DNA of 23,528 nucleotides from SAT2750 sp963581185 (GTDB taxonomy: Bacteria; Planctomycetota; Planctomycetia; Pirellulales; Pirellulaceae): NCBI GenBank assembly GCA_963581185.1, contig CAUZOB010000062.1, positions 1-23,528 of the forward strand. The letters are read 5' to 3'. Shown here one piece after another: positions 8,316 through 16,038 of this stretch (position 1 is the first letter of the stretch; every line of letters starts with the position of its first letter). Made by a program: the position numbers and the translations under genes. The notes under the pieces were generated by a model. That model was given only the letters and a program-made list of their open reading frames with translations. It had not been told where the DNA came from and did not search any database.

Positions 8316-9437
8316 CTAGCCAGTAATCTCCTCAATCTCCACTGCCCGTTTTTCTGCCACGGATTGGTAACAGGCGTCGACAAGTGCCATCGTCAGCAAG
8401 TTGTCACGGCCGCCAATTTCCGGTTCACTGTTGGTCTCCAGAGCGACCAGCAGCTGCGCCATCGGGCCCACGAAGGCATCTGGAAACCAGACTTCATTCC
8501 AGCGAGGGGAATGCCAGCTTTCGCCGTCAGCAATCGTTGAGTAATCGAGCGTACTGGGTGTCCTCTCGGGATAGCTGGGCCAACCAATGGTCCCCCGGGC
8601 GAGCCCCTCGGTTCCTTCCATCCGCCAGCGAATGCCGATATCTGCAGCAGCACCTTCACGAGCGGGGCCGGCCCAGACATCGTCCCAGGCGGTTGCCCGG
8701 GCACCATTGGCGAACTCCAGTATGTAAAGACAGATGCCATCCTGGTGGTCAAACTGTTGCAGCGTTCGTGGGTCGGGGATCGTGCTGCAATAGACGCGTT
8801 GGGGATCGCCCAGCCAGTAGCGGAAAGTGTCCAGGTGGTGGATCGACATAATCCGCAGCGTGACCCATCCCTGTCGCTGCTGCCACGGCATCCAGTGAGG
8901 GATGGCACGCATCTCAATACTGGCCAGCAGCGGCTCTCCCAGGGCACCGCGACTGAGCAGGTCCTGGCAGCCGCGCACCGACTGGTCGTAACGCATGTTC
9001 TGGTTGACAGCCAGGACAATGCCGGCATCCTCACACAGCTGGACCACCTGGCAGGCTTGCTGGTAGTCGCTTCCCAGCGGTTTTTGAGCCAGGATGCCTC
9101 GCACCCGCTGTGGGTGGGCGACGATTTTCCGGATCACGTCGATTTGAATGTCGGGTGGAACTGCCACGTCGACGACCTCGATGTCACCGCGGTCGAGCAT
9201 TTCATCCAGGTCCTGATAGCCAGCCAGGTCGTGCCGGGCCGCGACTTCACTGACCTGCTCGGCCCTCCGCGAGACGATCGCCAGGGGGTTAAAGCCGGCC
9301 TGGCGATAGGCCACCAGGTGGCAGTCAGCCATGATGAAGCCGGCGCCGACACAGCCGATTCCGACGTCCATTCGGTCCGGCAGGCGAGGCAGATAGTCGA
9401 GCTGCTGGTCGGTCGGTTGGTCGGTCGGTTGGTTCAT
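8316..9437 (-). CDS. Gfo/Idh/MocA family oxidoreductase
   Basis: NAD(P)-dependent sugar or polyol dehydrogenase type, 373 residues, no signal peptide. G-C-V-G-A-G-F-I (28-35) is the dinucleotide-binding loop. Q-K-P at 118-120 stands where most members have E-K-P, keeping the catalytic lysine. S-I-H-H-L-D-T-F-R-Y-W-L-G-D at 198-211 gives the usual H-x-x-D catalytic segment. The N-terminus starts with a short repeat (N-Q-P-T-D-Q-P-T-D-Q-Q) encoded by a 12-base tandem duplication. A start at M23 would remove it but lacks a ribosome-binding site. The chosen ATG has AAGG about ten bases upstream, overlapping the TAA of the epimerase gene (12-base gap), so it is the last gene of the peptidase-epimerase-dehydrogenase run. 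The substrate is unknown. Confidence 0.9.
   Translation of the reverse strand: MNQPTDQPTDQQLDYLPRLPDRMDVGIGCVGAGFIMADCHLVAYRQAGFNPLAIVSRRAEQVSEVAARHDLAGYQDLDEMLDRGDIEVVDVAVPPDIQIDVIRKIVAHPQRVRGILAQKPLGSDYQQACQVVQLCEDAGIVLAVNQNMRYDQSVRGCQDLLSRGALGEPLLASIEMRAIPHWMPWQQRQGWVTLRIMSIHHLDTFRYWLGDPQRVYCSTIPDPRTLQQFDHQDGICLYILEFANGARATAWDDVWAGPAREGAAADIGIRWRMEGTEGLARGTIGWPSYPERTPSTLDYSTIADGESWHSPRWNEVWFPDAFVGPMAQLLVALETNSEPEIGGRDNLLTMALVDACYQSVAEKRAVEIEEITG
9407..9434. repeat. 12-base tandem repeat inside the Gfo/Idh/MocA gene
   Basis: Two perfect copies of ggtcggtcggtt (9407-9418 and 9419-9430) are followed by a partial third copy ending at 9434. The repeat encodes the Q-P-T-D motif at the extreme N-terminus of the protein read on the minus strand. 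It adds whole codons per unit, so copy-number change would not break the frame. Confidence 0.85.
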
Positions 9438-9449
9438 CGCGGGGGCGCC

Positions 9450-10286
9450 TTATGCAGGTCCAGCCTGGCCACGCAGGCCAGCAGCTTGCATCAACCGGTC
9501 GGTTGCCTCGTAAGCCTCCTGGACCCACTCCACAATCTTCTCGGGCTCGGGTGAATACTCCAGTTCGATTGAAATCGTACCGTCGATTTCCAGCGACTTG
9601 ATTTGCTCGAGGTAAGGTTCGAAGGGGACCACGCCACGGCCTGGTGGCAGGTCTCCATGGACCTTGCCATCACAATCCGAGATGTGGACATGAATCGCCT
9701 TGCCACGCAACTGCTGGAGTTCCTCGGGCGGCACGTCGGCCAGCACCAGGTGGGAAATGTCGATGTTGGCGCGGACAGCCTCGTGATCACAGTCGTCGAT
9801 GAACCGGGACATCGTTTCCACGCTGTTGACCAGCGACAATGGGAAAGGTTCCAGTTCCAGCGCGATCTGTATGCCAAGCTCAGCGGCGCGGTCACCGAGG
9901 CGGCGACAATTGTCCACTGCCGTGCGCCACTGCTCCTCGGCAGGTATCACCTCGCGGTTCCAGATGTACTCGCCGAGTACTAGCAGCAGGTTGTCCGCTT
10001 CGTACTCATAGACCAGGTCCAGGTAAGCCTTGACTCGCTCCAGGTGAAACTGCTGGACACTCGGGTTGAAGTCGATCAGGCCGACAGCCACGCAACAGAT
10101 CGATGTGATCGGCAAGTCGAGGCGATCACACTCGTCCTTGATCAGGCGACGTTCCTGCACGTCCGCATCGAGTGGGTCGATGAAGATATCGATCGTGTCA
10201 AAGCCGATCTCCTTGGTCTTCTGGAGACCGAAAACAGTCGGTTGCTCCGCCTGGACCCAGGCAGAGTTGATCAATCCAAGTTGCAT
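9450..10286 (-). CDS. Sugar phosphate isomerase/epimerase (AP-endonuclease-2-type TIM barrel)
   Basis: A 278-residue cytoplasmic TIM-barrel protein of the IolE/xylose-isomerase-like group. Metal and catalytic residues fall at barrel strand ends: E144/E146 in I-A-L-E-L-E-P, D176 and H179 in N-I-D-I-S-H, H201 in H-V-H-I-S-D-C-D-G, and E241/E243 in I-S-I-E-L-E-Y. P-P-G-R-G at 214-218 is the usual loop. Such enzymes isomerise or epimerise keto-sugars, often as partners of Gfo/Idh/MocA dehydrogenases, and such a gene lies 12 bases downstream. I chose the ATG at 10286, seven bases after the peptidase stop. Its GGAG overlaps that stop (GGAGTAA), and the protein then begins at the first barrel strand (M-Q-L-G-L-I-N-S). 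The frame extends 37 residues further upstream, into the peptidase gene. Confidence 0.9.
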   Translation of the reverse strand: MQLGLINSAWVQAEQPTVFGLQKTKEIGFDTIDIFIDPLDADVQERRLIKDECDRLDLPITSICCVAVGLIDFNPSVQQFHLERVKAYLDLVYEYEADNLLLVLGEYIWNREVIPAEEQWRTAVDNCRRLGDRAAELGIQIALELEPFPLSLVNSVETMSRFIDDCDHEAVRANIDISHLVLADVPPEELQQLRGKAIHVHISDCDGKVHGDLPPGRGVVPFEPYLEQIKSLEIDGTISIELEYSPEPEKIVEWVQEAYEATDRLMQAAGLRGQAGPA

Positions 10287-10293
10287 GGCTGGG

Positions 10294-12564
10294 TTACTCC
10301 GGGGAGGCTGAGCGAGCACGGCGGGCCTGTCGCTGCAGTCGGGGCTGGATGTCCATGTTCTTCGCCAGGAAGGCAAGCATATCGCCCGCGGCTGCAATTC
10401 GCTTACTGGTAGGAGTGCCGGCGCCGTGGCCGGCGCGAGTTTCGATCCGGATCAGAACCGGGTTGTCCCCCTGGTGGCAATGCTGTAACTGGGCGGCGAA
10501 CTTGAAACTGTGTCCCGGTACGACTCGGTCATCATGATCGGCCGTGGTCACCATTGTGGCAGGGTAATCGGTATCTGGCTTCAGATTGTGCAGCGGTGAG
10601 TAGCCGAGCAGGTTTGAGAATTGTTCCGGGTCGTCGGCAGAACCGTATTCCGAAACCCAGGCCCAGCCGATCGTGAATTTGTGGTAACGCAACATGTCCA
10701 TCACCCCAACGGCTGGCAAGGCGACCTGGCAGATGTCGGGGTGCTGGGTGATCACCGCGCCGACCAGCAGCCCTCCGTTACTGCCTCCACGAATCGCCAG
10801 CTTCTCGCGGCTGGTGACTTTTTCACTCACCAGCCAGTCTGCGGCGGCAACAAAATCGTCAAACACGTTCTGCTTGTTCTTCAGCATGCCCGCTTCGTGC
10901 CAGTCGCGACCATATTCCCCGCCCCCGCGCAGATTGGCAACGGCGTAAACGCCGCCCATTTCCATCCAGACCAGGTTGCTGACAGAAAAGCCGGGAGTCA
11001 GTGAAATGTCGAAACCTCCGTAAGCGTAAAGCATCGTCGGGTTTGAGCCGTCACGACGGAGCCCCGTGCGTGAGACCAGGAACATCGGGATACGGGTTCC
11101 ATCCTTGCTCTCGTAAAACACCTGCTCAGTGCTGTAACGGTCGGGGTCGAAGTCGACCTCCGGCTGACGAAAGATCACGCTCTGCCCGCTGGCAATGTCG
11201 TAGTGATAGATCGTGGCCGGAGTGGTGAAGTTGCTGAATGTGTAAAACGTCTCCGTGTCCTTCAGCCGGCCGCCAAATCCGCCGGCCGTGCCAATGGCAG
11301 GAAGCTCGAGTGACTCAGCCTCGTCGCCGTCCAGTGAATAGACCATCAGTTGTGAATGGGCGTGGTGCAGGTAACTTGCGATCAACCTGCCCCCCACCAT
11401 CGAGATATCCTCCAGCGTGTCCTCCGACTCGGGGATAATCTCCTCCCAGTTTTGCGGATCAGGAGCGGCAATATCGATCCGGATTACGCGCCGGCGGGCT
11501 GCGTCCTTGTCGGTCAAAATCCAGAATTGACTGCCGACGTTGCCAAGGAAACTGTAGGAGGCGTCGAATCCCGAAATCAGCTCGACCACGTCGCTCTCGT
11601 CGGCTGACAGGTCCAGGTAGAACAACTGGTTCTTGCGCAACGTCCCCTTCCAGACACTGATGATCAGGTAATCGCCGTCGTCGGTGACGTAGCCGCCGAA
11701 TCCCCATTCCTTTTCGTCCTGCCGCTGGTAGACCAGCCGGTCTGAAGACTGTGGATCTCCCAGCTTGTGGAAATAGAGCTTCTGAAAGTGGTTGGTGCCG
11801 GTAAGTTCGGTGCCGTCGGCCGGCTCGTCATAGCGGCTGTAATAGAAACCGGAGTTGTCCGCGGACCACGATACCCCGGAAAACTTGACCCACTTGAGGT
11901 GATCATCCAGCAGTTCGCCGCTGCCCACATCCATCACCTTCCACTCTCGCCAGTCCGAACCGGCGGCAGCCAGGCCAATTGCCAGCCTTGTGCCATCCCG
12001 ACTTGCTCGCCAGCCGGCCAGTGCAACGGTGCCATCCTCTGAGAGATTGTTGGGATCCAGCAGGATCCGGGGCTCGCCATCAAGCCGGTCCACGGTGTAC
12101 AGGACGGACTGGTCCTGCAGGCCATCGTTGTGAGTGTAAAAGTAACGATCGCCGCGCTTTACCGGTTGGCCAAAGCGTTCATAGTTCCAGAGCTGGGTGA
12201 GTCGATCGGTGATCTCCTCTCGTGGCCCGATCTGCTCCAGGTAATCAAACGTCACCCGGTTCTGGGCCTCGATCCACTCGTGGGTCTCGTCACTTTCGGT
12301 GTCTTCCAGCCAACGATACGGATCGAAGACCTCGACGCCATGATAGTTGTCCACTGTGTCGCCACGCCGGCTGGTCGGATAGTCGATTGTGATCACACCT
12401 GCTGTCCTTCGTTGTTGTCCACCGATCCTCAGTTTGCCTGCCAGTGTCGCCTTCCGCAGCCCCCTGGCAGGAACTGCCTCGGGATCCTCGCCAGGACTAC
12501 TGGAATAGAGCAGGACTGCTGCAGAGAGTCCAAACAGGGCGATCAGGCTGAGAGATTTAAACAC
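10294..12564 (-). CDS. Prolyl oligopeptidase (S9A family), exported
   Basis: Serine peptidase cleaving short peptides after proline; ~756 residues with the start used here. After a hydrophobic leader (~5-22: L-S-L-I-A-L-F-G-L-S-A-A-V-L-L) comes the N-terminal seven-bladed propeller domain beginning D-Y-P-T-S-R-R ... D-P-Y-R-W-L-E-D. The C-terminal alpha/beta-hydrolase domain has the catalytic triad S595 (R-G-G-S-N-G-G), D679 (A-D-H-D-D-R-V-V-P) and H713 (R-A-G-H-G-A-G). All expected elements are intact. I chose the GTG at 12564 because it places the hydrophobic stretch at the N-terminus as a signal peptide or anchor. In-frame ATGs at 12645 and 12738 would give unlikely extensions. It is the first gene of a run with the epimerase and Gfo/Idh/MocA genes, and divergent from comEC. 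Confidence 0.92.
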   Translation of the reverse strand: MFKSLSLIALFGLSAAVLLYSSSPGEDPEAVPARGLRKATLAGKLRIGGQQRRTAGVITIDYPTSRRGDTVDNYHGVEVFDPYRWLEDTESDETHEWIEAQNRVTFDYLEQIGPREEITDRLTQLWNYERFGQPVKRGDRYFYTHNDGLQDQSVLYTVDRLDGEPRILLDPNNLSEDGTVALAGWRASRDGTRLAIGLAAAGSDWREWKVMDVGSGELLDDHLKWVKFSGVSWSADNSGFYYSRYDEPADGTELTGTNHFQKLYFHKLGDPQSSDRLVYQRQDEKEWGFGGYVTDDGDYLIISVWKGTLRKNQLFYLDLSADESDVVELISGFDASYSFLGNVGSQFWILTDKDAARRRVIRIDIAAPDPQNWEEIIPESEDTLEDISMVGGRLIASYLHHAHSQLMVYSLDGDEAESLELPAIGTAGGFGGRLKDTETFYTFSNFTTPATIYHYDIASGQSVIFRQPEVDFDPDRYSTEQVFYESKDGTRIPMFLVSRTGLRRDGSNPTMLYAYGGFDISLTPGFSVSNLVWMEMGGVYAVANLRGGGEYGRDWHEAGMLKNKQNVFDDFVAAADWLVSEKVTSREKLAIRGGSNGGLLVGAVITQHPDICQVALPAVGVMDMLRYHKFTIGWAWVSEYGSADDPEQFSNLLGYSPLHNLKPDTDYPATMVTTADHDDRVVPGHSFKFAAQLQHCHQGDNPVLIRIETRAGHGAGTPTSKRIAAAGDMLAFLAKNMDIQPRLQRQARRARSASPE

Positions 12565-12682
12565 GTTGTGCCTGCCCCGGAGAATGTGAAAAGTGATGCA
12601 GCTGACCAGCGTCAGGACTGAATGTACCCCGCCAGTCACTGGCATTCCAGTTGGCAGCGAGGTGTCACTGCTGTGGCGCGAC

Positions 12683-12704
12683 GGCTGACACGATGTTGTC
12701 AGCC
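12683..12704. promoter_or_regulatory. Perfect inverted repeat between divergent peptidase and comEC genes
   Basis: GGCTGACA (12683-12690) and TGTCAGCC (12697-12704) form a perfect 8-base inverted repeat around a six-base spacer. It sits in the 191-base divergent gap, about 50 bases before the comEC start. A dimeric repressor operator or an RNA hairpin in the comEC leader would both fit. I cannot identify a clear promoter beside it. Confidence 0.4.
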
Positions 12705-12755
12705 CGACTGGGAGAATGTGACGCAAACGGCCCGCCACCTAACCAGGAAGATGAC

Positions 12756-15236
12756 ATGTCCAGCTTGGTAATTGCCGACGACGCAGTCGCAGTTTACCGT
12801 CCTGTCGTCCCGTTGGCGTTGGCGGTTGCAGCTGGAATCCTGGCGGATCGCTGGTTCAGCGTCACCTGGCAGGTCTGGCTGCTGGCGATGGCGGGCAGTG
12901 GGCTGTTGGCCTGGCTGACGGGGAGATCGCTGCAGCGGTTGTCCGGAATCTGTCTACTGTTCAGCCTGGCGTGCGGGTCGGCTGCCTGGCACCAGTACGA
13001 CTGGGACTGGTTTCCAGCCGACAACCTTGCCTTCCGCCTGGACCGCGAATCCCGACCGGTCTGCTTGCGAGCCCAGCTGGTATCGAGTCCCCGCCTGTTG
13101 CCGGCTGAACACGATCCACTCTGTTCTTTTCCACAGCAGCAGATGAGCAGCGTTCAAGTCAGTCTGCTGGCACTTCGCCAGGGAAATCGCTGGCAGCCAG
13201 CCAGTGGCGGGGCGTCGCTCTGGGTGACCGGACGGCTCGATCATGTTGCTTGTGGAGATCGCGTTGAGCTGCTGGCCTTTGCACGACAGACAGTCGACCT
13301 GGCCGCTGGCAGACAGGTTTCCAGCAACCGTGGTCGCAGTCGTCGAGAGCTGGTTCGCTTGCGGGCGATTTCGCCGGCCGCTGTCCAGCTGTTAGAAGCT
13401 GCTGATCGCCGCCAGCCCTGGATATGGATCGAGGGCCTGCGGCGGCGTGTCGAGTCTTCGCTGTTCCACTGGCTGGGTCCGCGTCATGCGCCACTGGCGT
13501 CGGCGATGCTGATCGGTGTCCGCGACCAGGTGCCCTCCAGCCAGCGGGATGCCTTCTTCCTGACTGGCACAGTCCACCTGCTTGCTATCTCAGGGCTCCA
13601 CGTTGGTATCCTGGCAGGTCTGTTATGGATTGTGGTCCGGATGGGTTGGATGCCACGCCTACCCGGCCTGTTGCTGCTGATCGTGCTGGTTGTCTTCTAT
13701 TGCTGGTTGACCGGAGGTCGACCGTCGATTCAGCGAGCGACCGTGCTGGTCTGCTTGTTGTGCTTGGCCGAGCTGCTTTTTCGTCCGGTGCTGCCGGTCA
13801 ACTGTCTGGCAACCGCAGCCGTCGTGATCCTCTTACTGGACCCCAGCAGCCTGTTCCAGGCCGGCACCCAGTTGTCGTTTATTGCCGTGCTGGCTCTGAT
13901 CCACGCTCCAGACCGGTTCGTGCGCCGGCCGGTTTTATCCACCGATCCACTCGAGAGGCTTGTGCAGCGAGTCGCGGACAACTGGAGGCGGAGGACGGCG
14001 AGGGCGGTCGGCAGGGCACTGCTGCTGTCGATCTACGTCTGGGTGGCGACCGCTCCTCTGGTCATCTACCATTTTCACCTGATCAGTCCTGTCGGCGTGC
14101 TGCTCGGCTGCGCCCTGGGGATTCCACTCACGATTGTGCTGGTCGGCGGTCTACTGACAGCTGTCCTGTCACCATTGGGCGGTCTGGCTGCACTTGCTGC
14201 CTGGCCCTGCGGCTGGGGGCTCGAAGCGATCATTCGACTGACAAGGTTCGCCCGGGAACTCCCGGGGGCCTATTTCTGGACGCCGTCGCCTCCCGGCTGG
14301 CTTGTTGGCCTGTTCTACCTGCTGTTGCTTGCTGGCTGGCTCTGCCGGCTACCACGTCCTCGCTGGCTGCTGCGCTGCGGGCTGGTTGCCCTGTTCGTCG
14401 TCGGACTGCTACTGGCGGGCCGGCTGGCGCGAAAACCACCATCCGGGGTCTTGCGAGCCACGTTCATATCCGTTGACCACGGCACTTCTGTCCTGCTGGA
14501 GTTCCCCTCGGGCCAGGTCTGGCTGTATGACGCCGGCCACCTGGGACATCCTTTGACAGCCGGACGGTCGATCTCAAATCTGCTCTGGAGCCGCGGTATT
14601 CACCGCATCGACCGCCTCTTCCTGTCGCATGCCGACATCGATCATTTCAATGCTATCCCGTATCTGGTCGAGCGTTTCCAGGTAAGTCAGATGCACGCGC
14701 CGCCCGCCCTGCAGCATGCCAACTCAGCGGCCGAAGAATCGCTGCTGACCGCCCTGCATCGTGCCGGCCTGCAGCTCGATCCAGTTGTCCGCGGCTCAGT
14801 CATACCGGCGGTTGCCGGAGTCAGTGTGGAGGTGCTTCACCCGCCCGCCGAAGCTGTCTTTGAGAGTGACAACGCCGGTAGCCTGGTCCTTGAGATCAGA
14901 TTTGGGGTCCATCGCCTGCTCTTGCCAGGCGACCTGGAATTGGATGGCCTGGATGACGTGCTGGCTTTGCCTGCCCGCCGGGTCGACATCTTGATGGCCC
15001 CTCACCACGGCAGCCGCAACAGTGAGCCGGCGCGGGTCTGCCGCTGGTGCCGCGCCAGCCTGGTGGTGGTCTCCAGCGGCCATCGCCAGGCCAGCGGTGA
15101 AGAGGCCTACCGCGCCGCCGGCTGCCGGCTCTATTCCACCCGGCGGGACGGTCATGTGACGGTGGAATTGTCGACAACGGGATACCGTATCAGGACCGAG
15201 CGTGGATCGGCGGCCTGGCGGATCCAGCCTCGCTGA
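12756..15236 (+). CDS. comEC: ComEC/Rec2 family DNA-uptake channel protein
   Basis: Inner-membrane channel of natural transformation, moving single-stranded DNA into the cytoplasm; 826 residues with all three usual parts. Residues 1-~200 hold two N-terminal membrane helices and a DUF4131-type OB-like region. ~245-530 is the multi-helix Competence domain with A-I-S-G-L-H-V-G-I-L at 277-286. ~565-815 is a metallo-beta-lactamase-like domain with Y-D-A-G (591-594), S-H-A-D-I-D-H-F-N (624-632), L-P-G-D-L-E (723-728) and A-P-H-H-G-S-R-N-S (748-756). The metal ligands look intact, so it may degrade the non-transported strand. The ATG at 12756 has AGGAAG five bases upstream; an earlier in-frame ATG at 12651 lacks a site. 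No comEA or pilus gene is in view. It converges on the sigma gene, 11 bases apart. Confidence 0.93.
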   Translation: MSSLVIADDAVAVYRPVVPLALAVAAGILADRWFSVTWQVWLLAMAGSGLLAWLTGRSLQRLSGICLLFSLACGSAAWHQYDWDWFPADNLAFRLDRESRPVCLRAQLVSSPRLLPAEHDPLCSFPQQQMSSVQVSLLALRQGNRWQPASGGASLWVTGRLDHVACGDRVELLAFARQTVDLAAGRQVSSNRGRSRRELVRLRAISPAAVQLLEAADRRQPWIWIEGLRRRVESSLFHWLGPRHAPLASAMLIGVRDQVPSSQRDAFFLTGTVHLLAISGLHVGILAGLLWIVVRMGWMPRLPGLLLLIVLVVFYCWLTGGRPSIQRATVLVCLLCLAELLFRPVLPVNCLATAAVVILLLDPSSLFQAGTQLSFIAVLALIHAPDRFVRRPVLSTDPLERLVQRVADNWRRRTARAVGRALLLSIYVWVATAPLVIYHFHLISPVGVLLGCALGIPLTIVLVGGLLTAVLSPLGGLAALAAWPCGWGLEAIIRLTRFARELPGAYFWTPSPPGWLVGLFYLLLLAGWLCRLPRPRWLLRCGLVALFVVGLLLAGRLARKPPSGVLRATFISVDHGTSVLLEFPSGQVWLYDAGHLGHPLTAGRSISNLLWSRGIHRIDRLFLSHADIDHFNAIPYLVERFQVSQMHAPPALQHANSAAEESLLTALHRAGLQLDPVVRGSVIPAVAGVSVEVLHPPAEAVFESDNAGSLVLEIRFGVHRLLLPGDLELDGLDDVLALPARRVDILMAPHHGSRNSEPARVCRWCRASLVVVSSGHRQASGEEAYRAAGCRLYSTRRDGHVTVELSTTGYRIRTERGSAAWRIQPR

Positions 15237-15247
15237 GCACAATCCGT

Positions 15248-15844
15248 TCAGGATGTGTGGCCAGCATTCCCGTTGCTCTCCTGGTCGAAATAGTCGCGCA
15301 GCAAACGCCGCAGCTGCTCGCGGGCCCGGTACAAACGGCTGCGTACCGTCCCCAGGGAGATGTCCAGGATGGTTGCTATCTCTTCGTATTCACACTGTTG
15401 GATTTCACGTAGCTCCATCACCGCCCGGTGTTCGGGTGAGAGCTGTTGCAGTGCCTGCTGAACCTCTGCCACCAACTCACGTTTCATGACTCCATCCTCG
15501 GGAGGGGTTTGCCGGCCAGCAAGGCTGTCATCTCGTTCTTCCGAGCTGAGTGGATCAAGTGACAACTCTCCCCGGTCCTTGCGAAACAGGGTCATGGCAC
15601 GGTTGAAGGCGATTCGATAGAGCCAGGTGAAGAACTGGCTCTTGCCATCAAACCGTGAGAACTTCTCGATCGCCTGGATGAAGGTATCCTGCACCACGTC
15701 GCGGGCACGTTCGGTATTACCGACCACGCGGACCATACTGGTATACAGCCGGTCCTGGTGAATCTGGATCAACTCACCCCAAGCTTGTCGGTTTCCATCC
15801 CGAATCAACTGGATGAGCTGCTGTTCGCGTTCGTCCACGGCCAA
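15248..15844 (-). CDS. ECF-type RNA polymerase sigma factor
   Basis: A ~198-residue sigma-70-family protein with only regions 2 and 4. Region 2 spans ~8-90, with A-R-D-V-V-Q-D-T-F-I-Q-A at 47-58 and the promoter-melting/-10 helix F-F-T-W-L-Y-R-I-A-F-N-R at 71-82. Region 4 spans ~125-185, with L-S-P-E-H-R-A-V-M-E-L-R and the helix-turn-helix Y-E-E-I-A-T-I-L-D-I-S-L-G-T-V-R-S-R-L at 153-171. The start is not ATG: TTG at 15844 and GTG at 15838 are both possible, and an in-frame TGA lies a few codons upstream. No anti-sigma gene lies beside it, since both flanking genes are unrelated. Its promoter appears to overlap an inverted repeat at 15943-15968. Confidence 0.92.
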   Translation of the reverse strand: MAVDEREQQLIQLIRDGNRQAWGELIQIHQDRLYTSMVRVVGNTERARDVVQDTFIQAIEKFSRFDGKSQFFTWLYRIAFNRAMTLFRKDRGELSLDPLSSEERDDSLAGRQTPPEDGVMKRELVAEVQQALQQLSPEHRAVMELREIQQCEYEEIATILDISLGTVRSRLYRAREQLRRLLRDYFDQESNGNAGHTS

Positions 15845-15942
15845 TCCAGCTCGTTTTCAAAGTAAATCGAATGCAGCAGGCGGTCACGCTGGAGAATTGT
15901 GTCCGCTAACCTGCTTCGAGTTGCCGATGTGCCCCCGGTCTC

Positions 15943-15977
15943 TTTTCCATCATCCCCGCGATGGAAAAAGTTGTCAA
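15943..15977 (-). promoter_or_regulatory. Candidate promoter of the sigma gene overlapped by a perfect inverted repeat
   Basis: Read on the minus strand, TTGACA (15977-15972) is a perfect -35. It is followed by a 17-base spacer and GATGAT (15954-15949), a four-of-six -10, giving a leader of about 100 bases before the sigma gene. TTTTCCATC (15943-15951) and GATGGAAAA (15960-15968) form a perfect 9-base inverted repeat across the spacer and -10. That position fits an operator. The same repeat could instead end transcription from the upstream Gfo/Idh/MocA gene, about 70 bases away, but no T-tract follows it. Confidence 0.45.
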
Positions 15978-16038
15978 ATCAACGGTCGCCGGGACAATCC
16001 CAGGCAGGCCAGCGAGCTGGTGTCAAAAGAGGATACGA

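Noticed and set aside
6890..8383. 497-codon minus-strand frame opposite pyruvate kinase
   Set aside because: Pyruvate kinase motifs are complete on the plus strand. The antisense product is rich in His/Asp with no recognisable fold, typical of a codon-phase shadow.
12565..12738. N-terminal extension of the prolyl oligopeptidase to ATG 12738 or 12645
   Set aside because: It would bury the hydrophobic leader about 30-60 residues inside and run over the inverted repeat near the comEC promoter region; GTG 12564 gives a normal exported enzyme.
13424..14476. 350-codon frame inside comEC in another phase of the same strand
   Set aside because: ComEC is intact across the whole stretch; the alternative product is Arg/Pro/Cys-rich noise.
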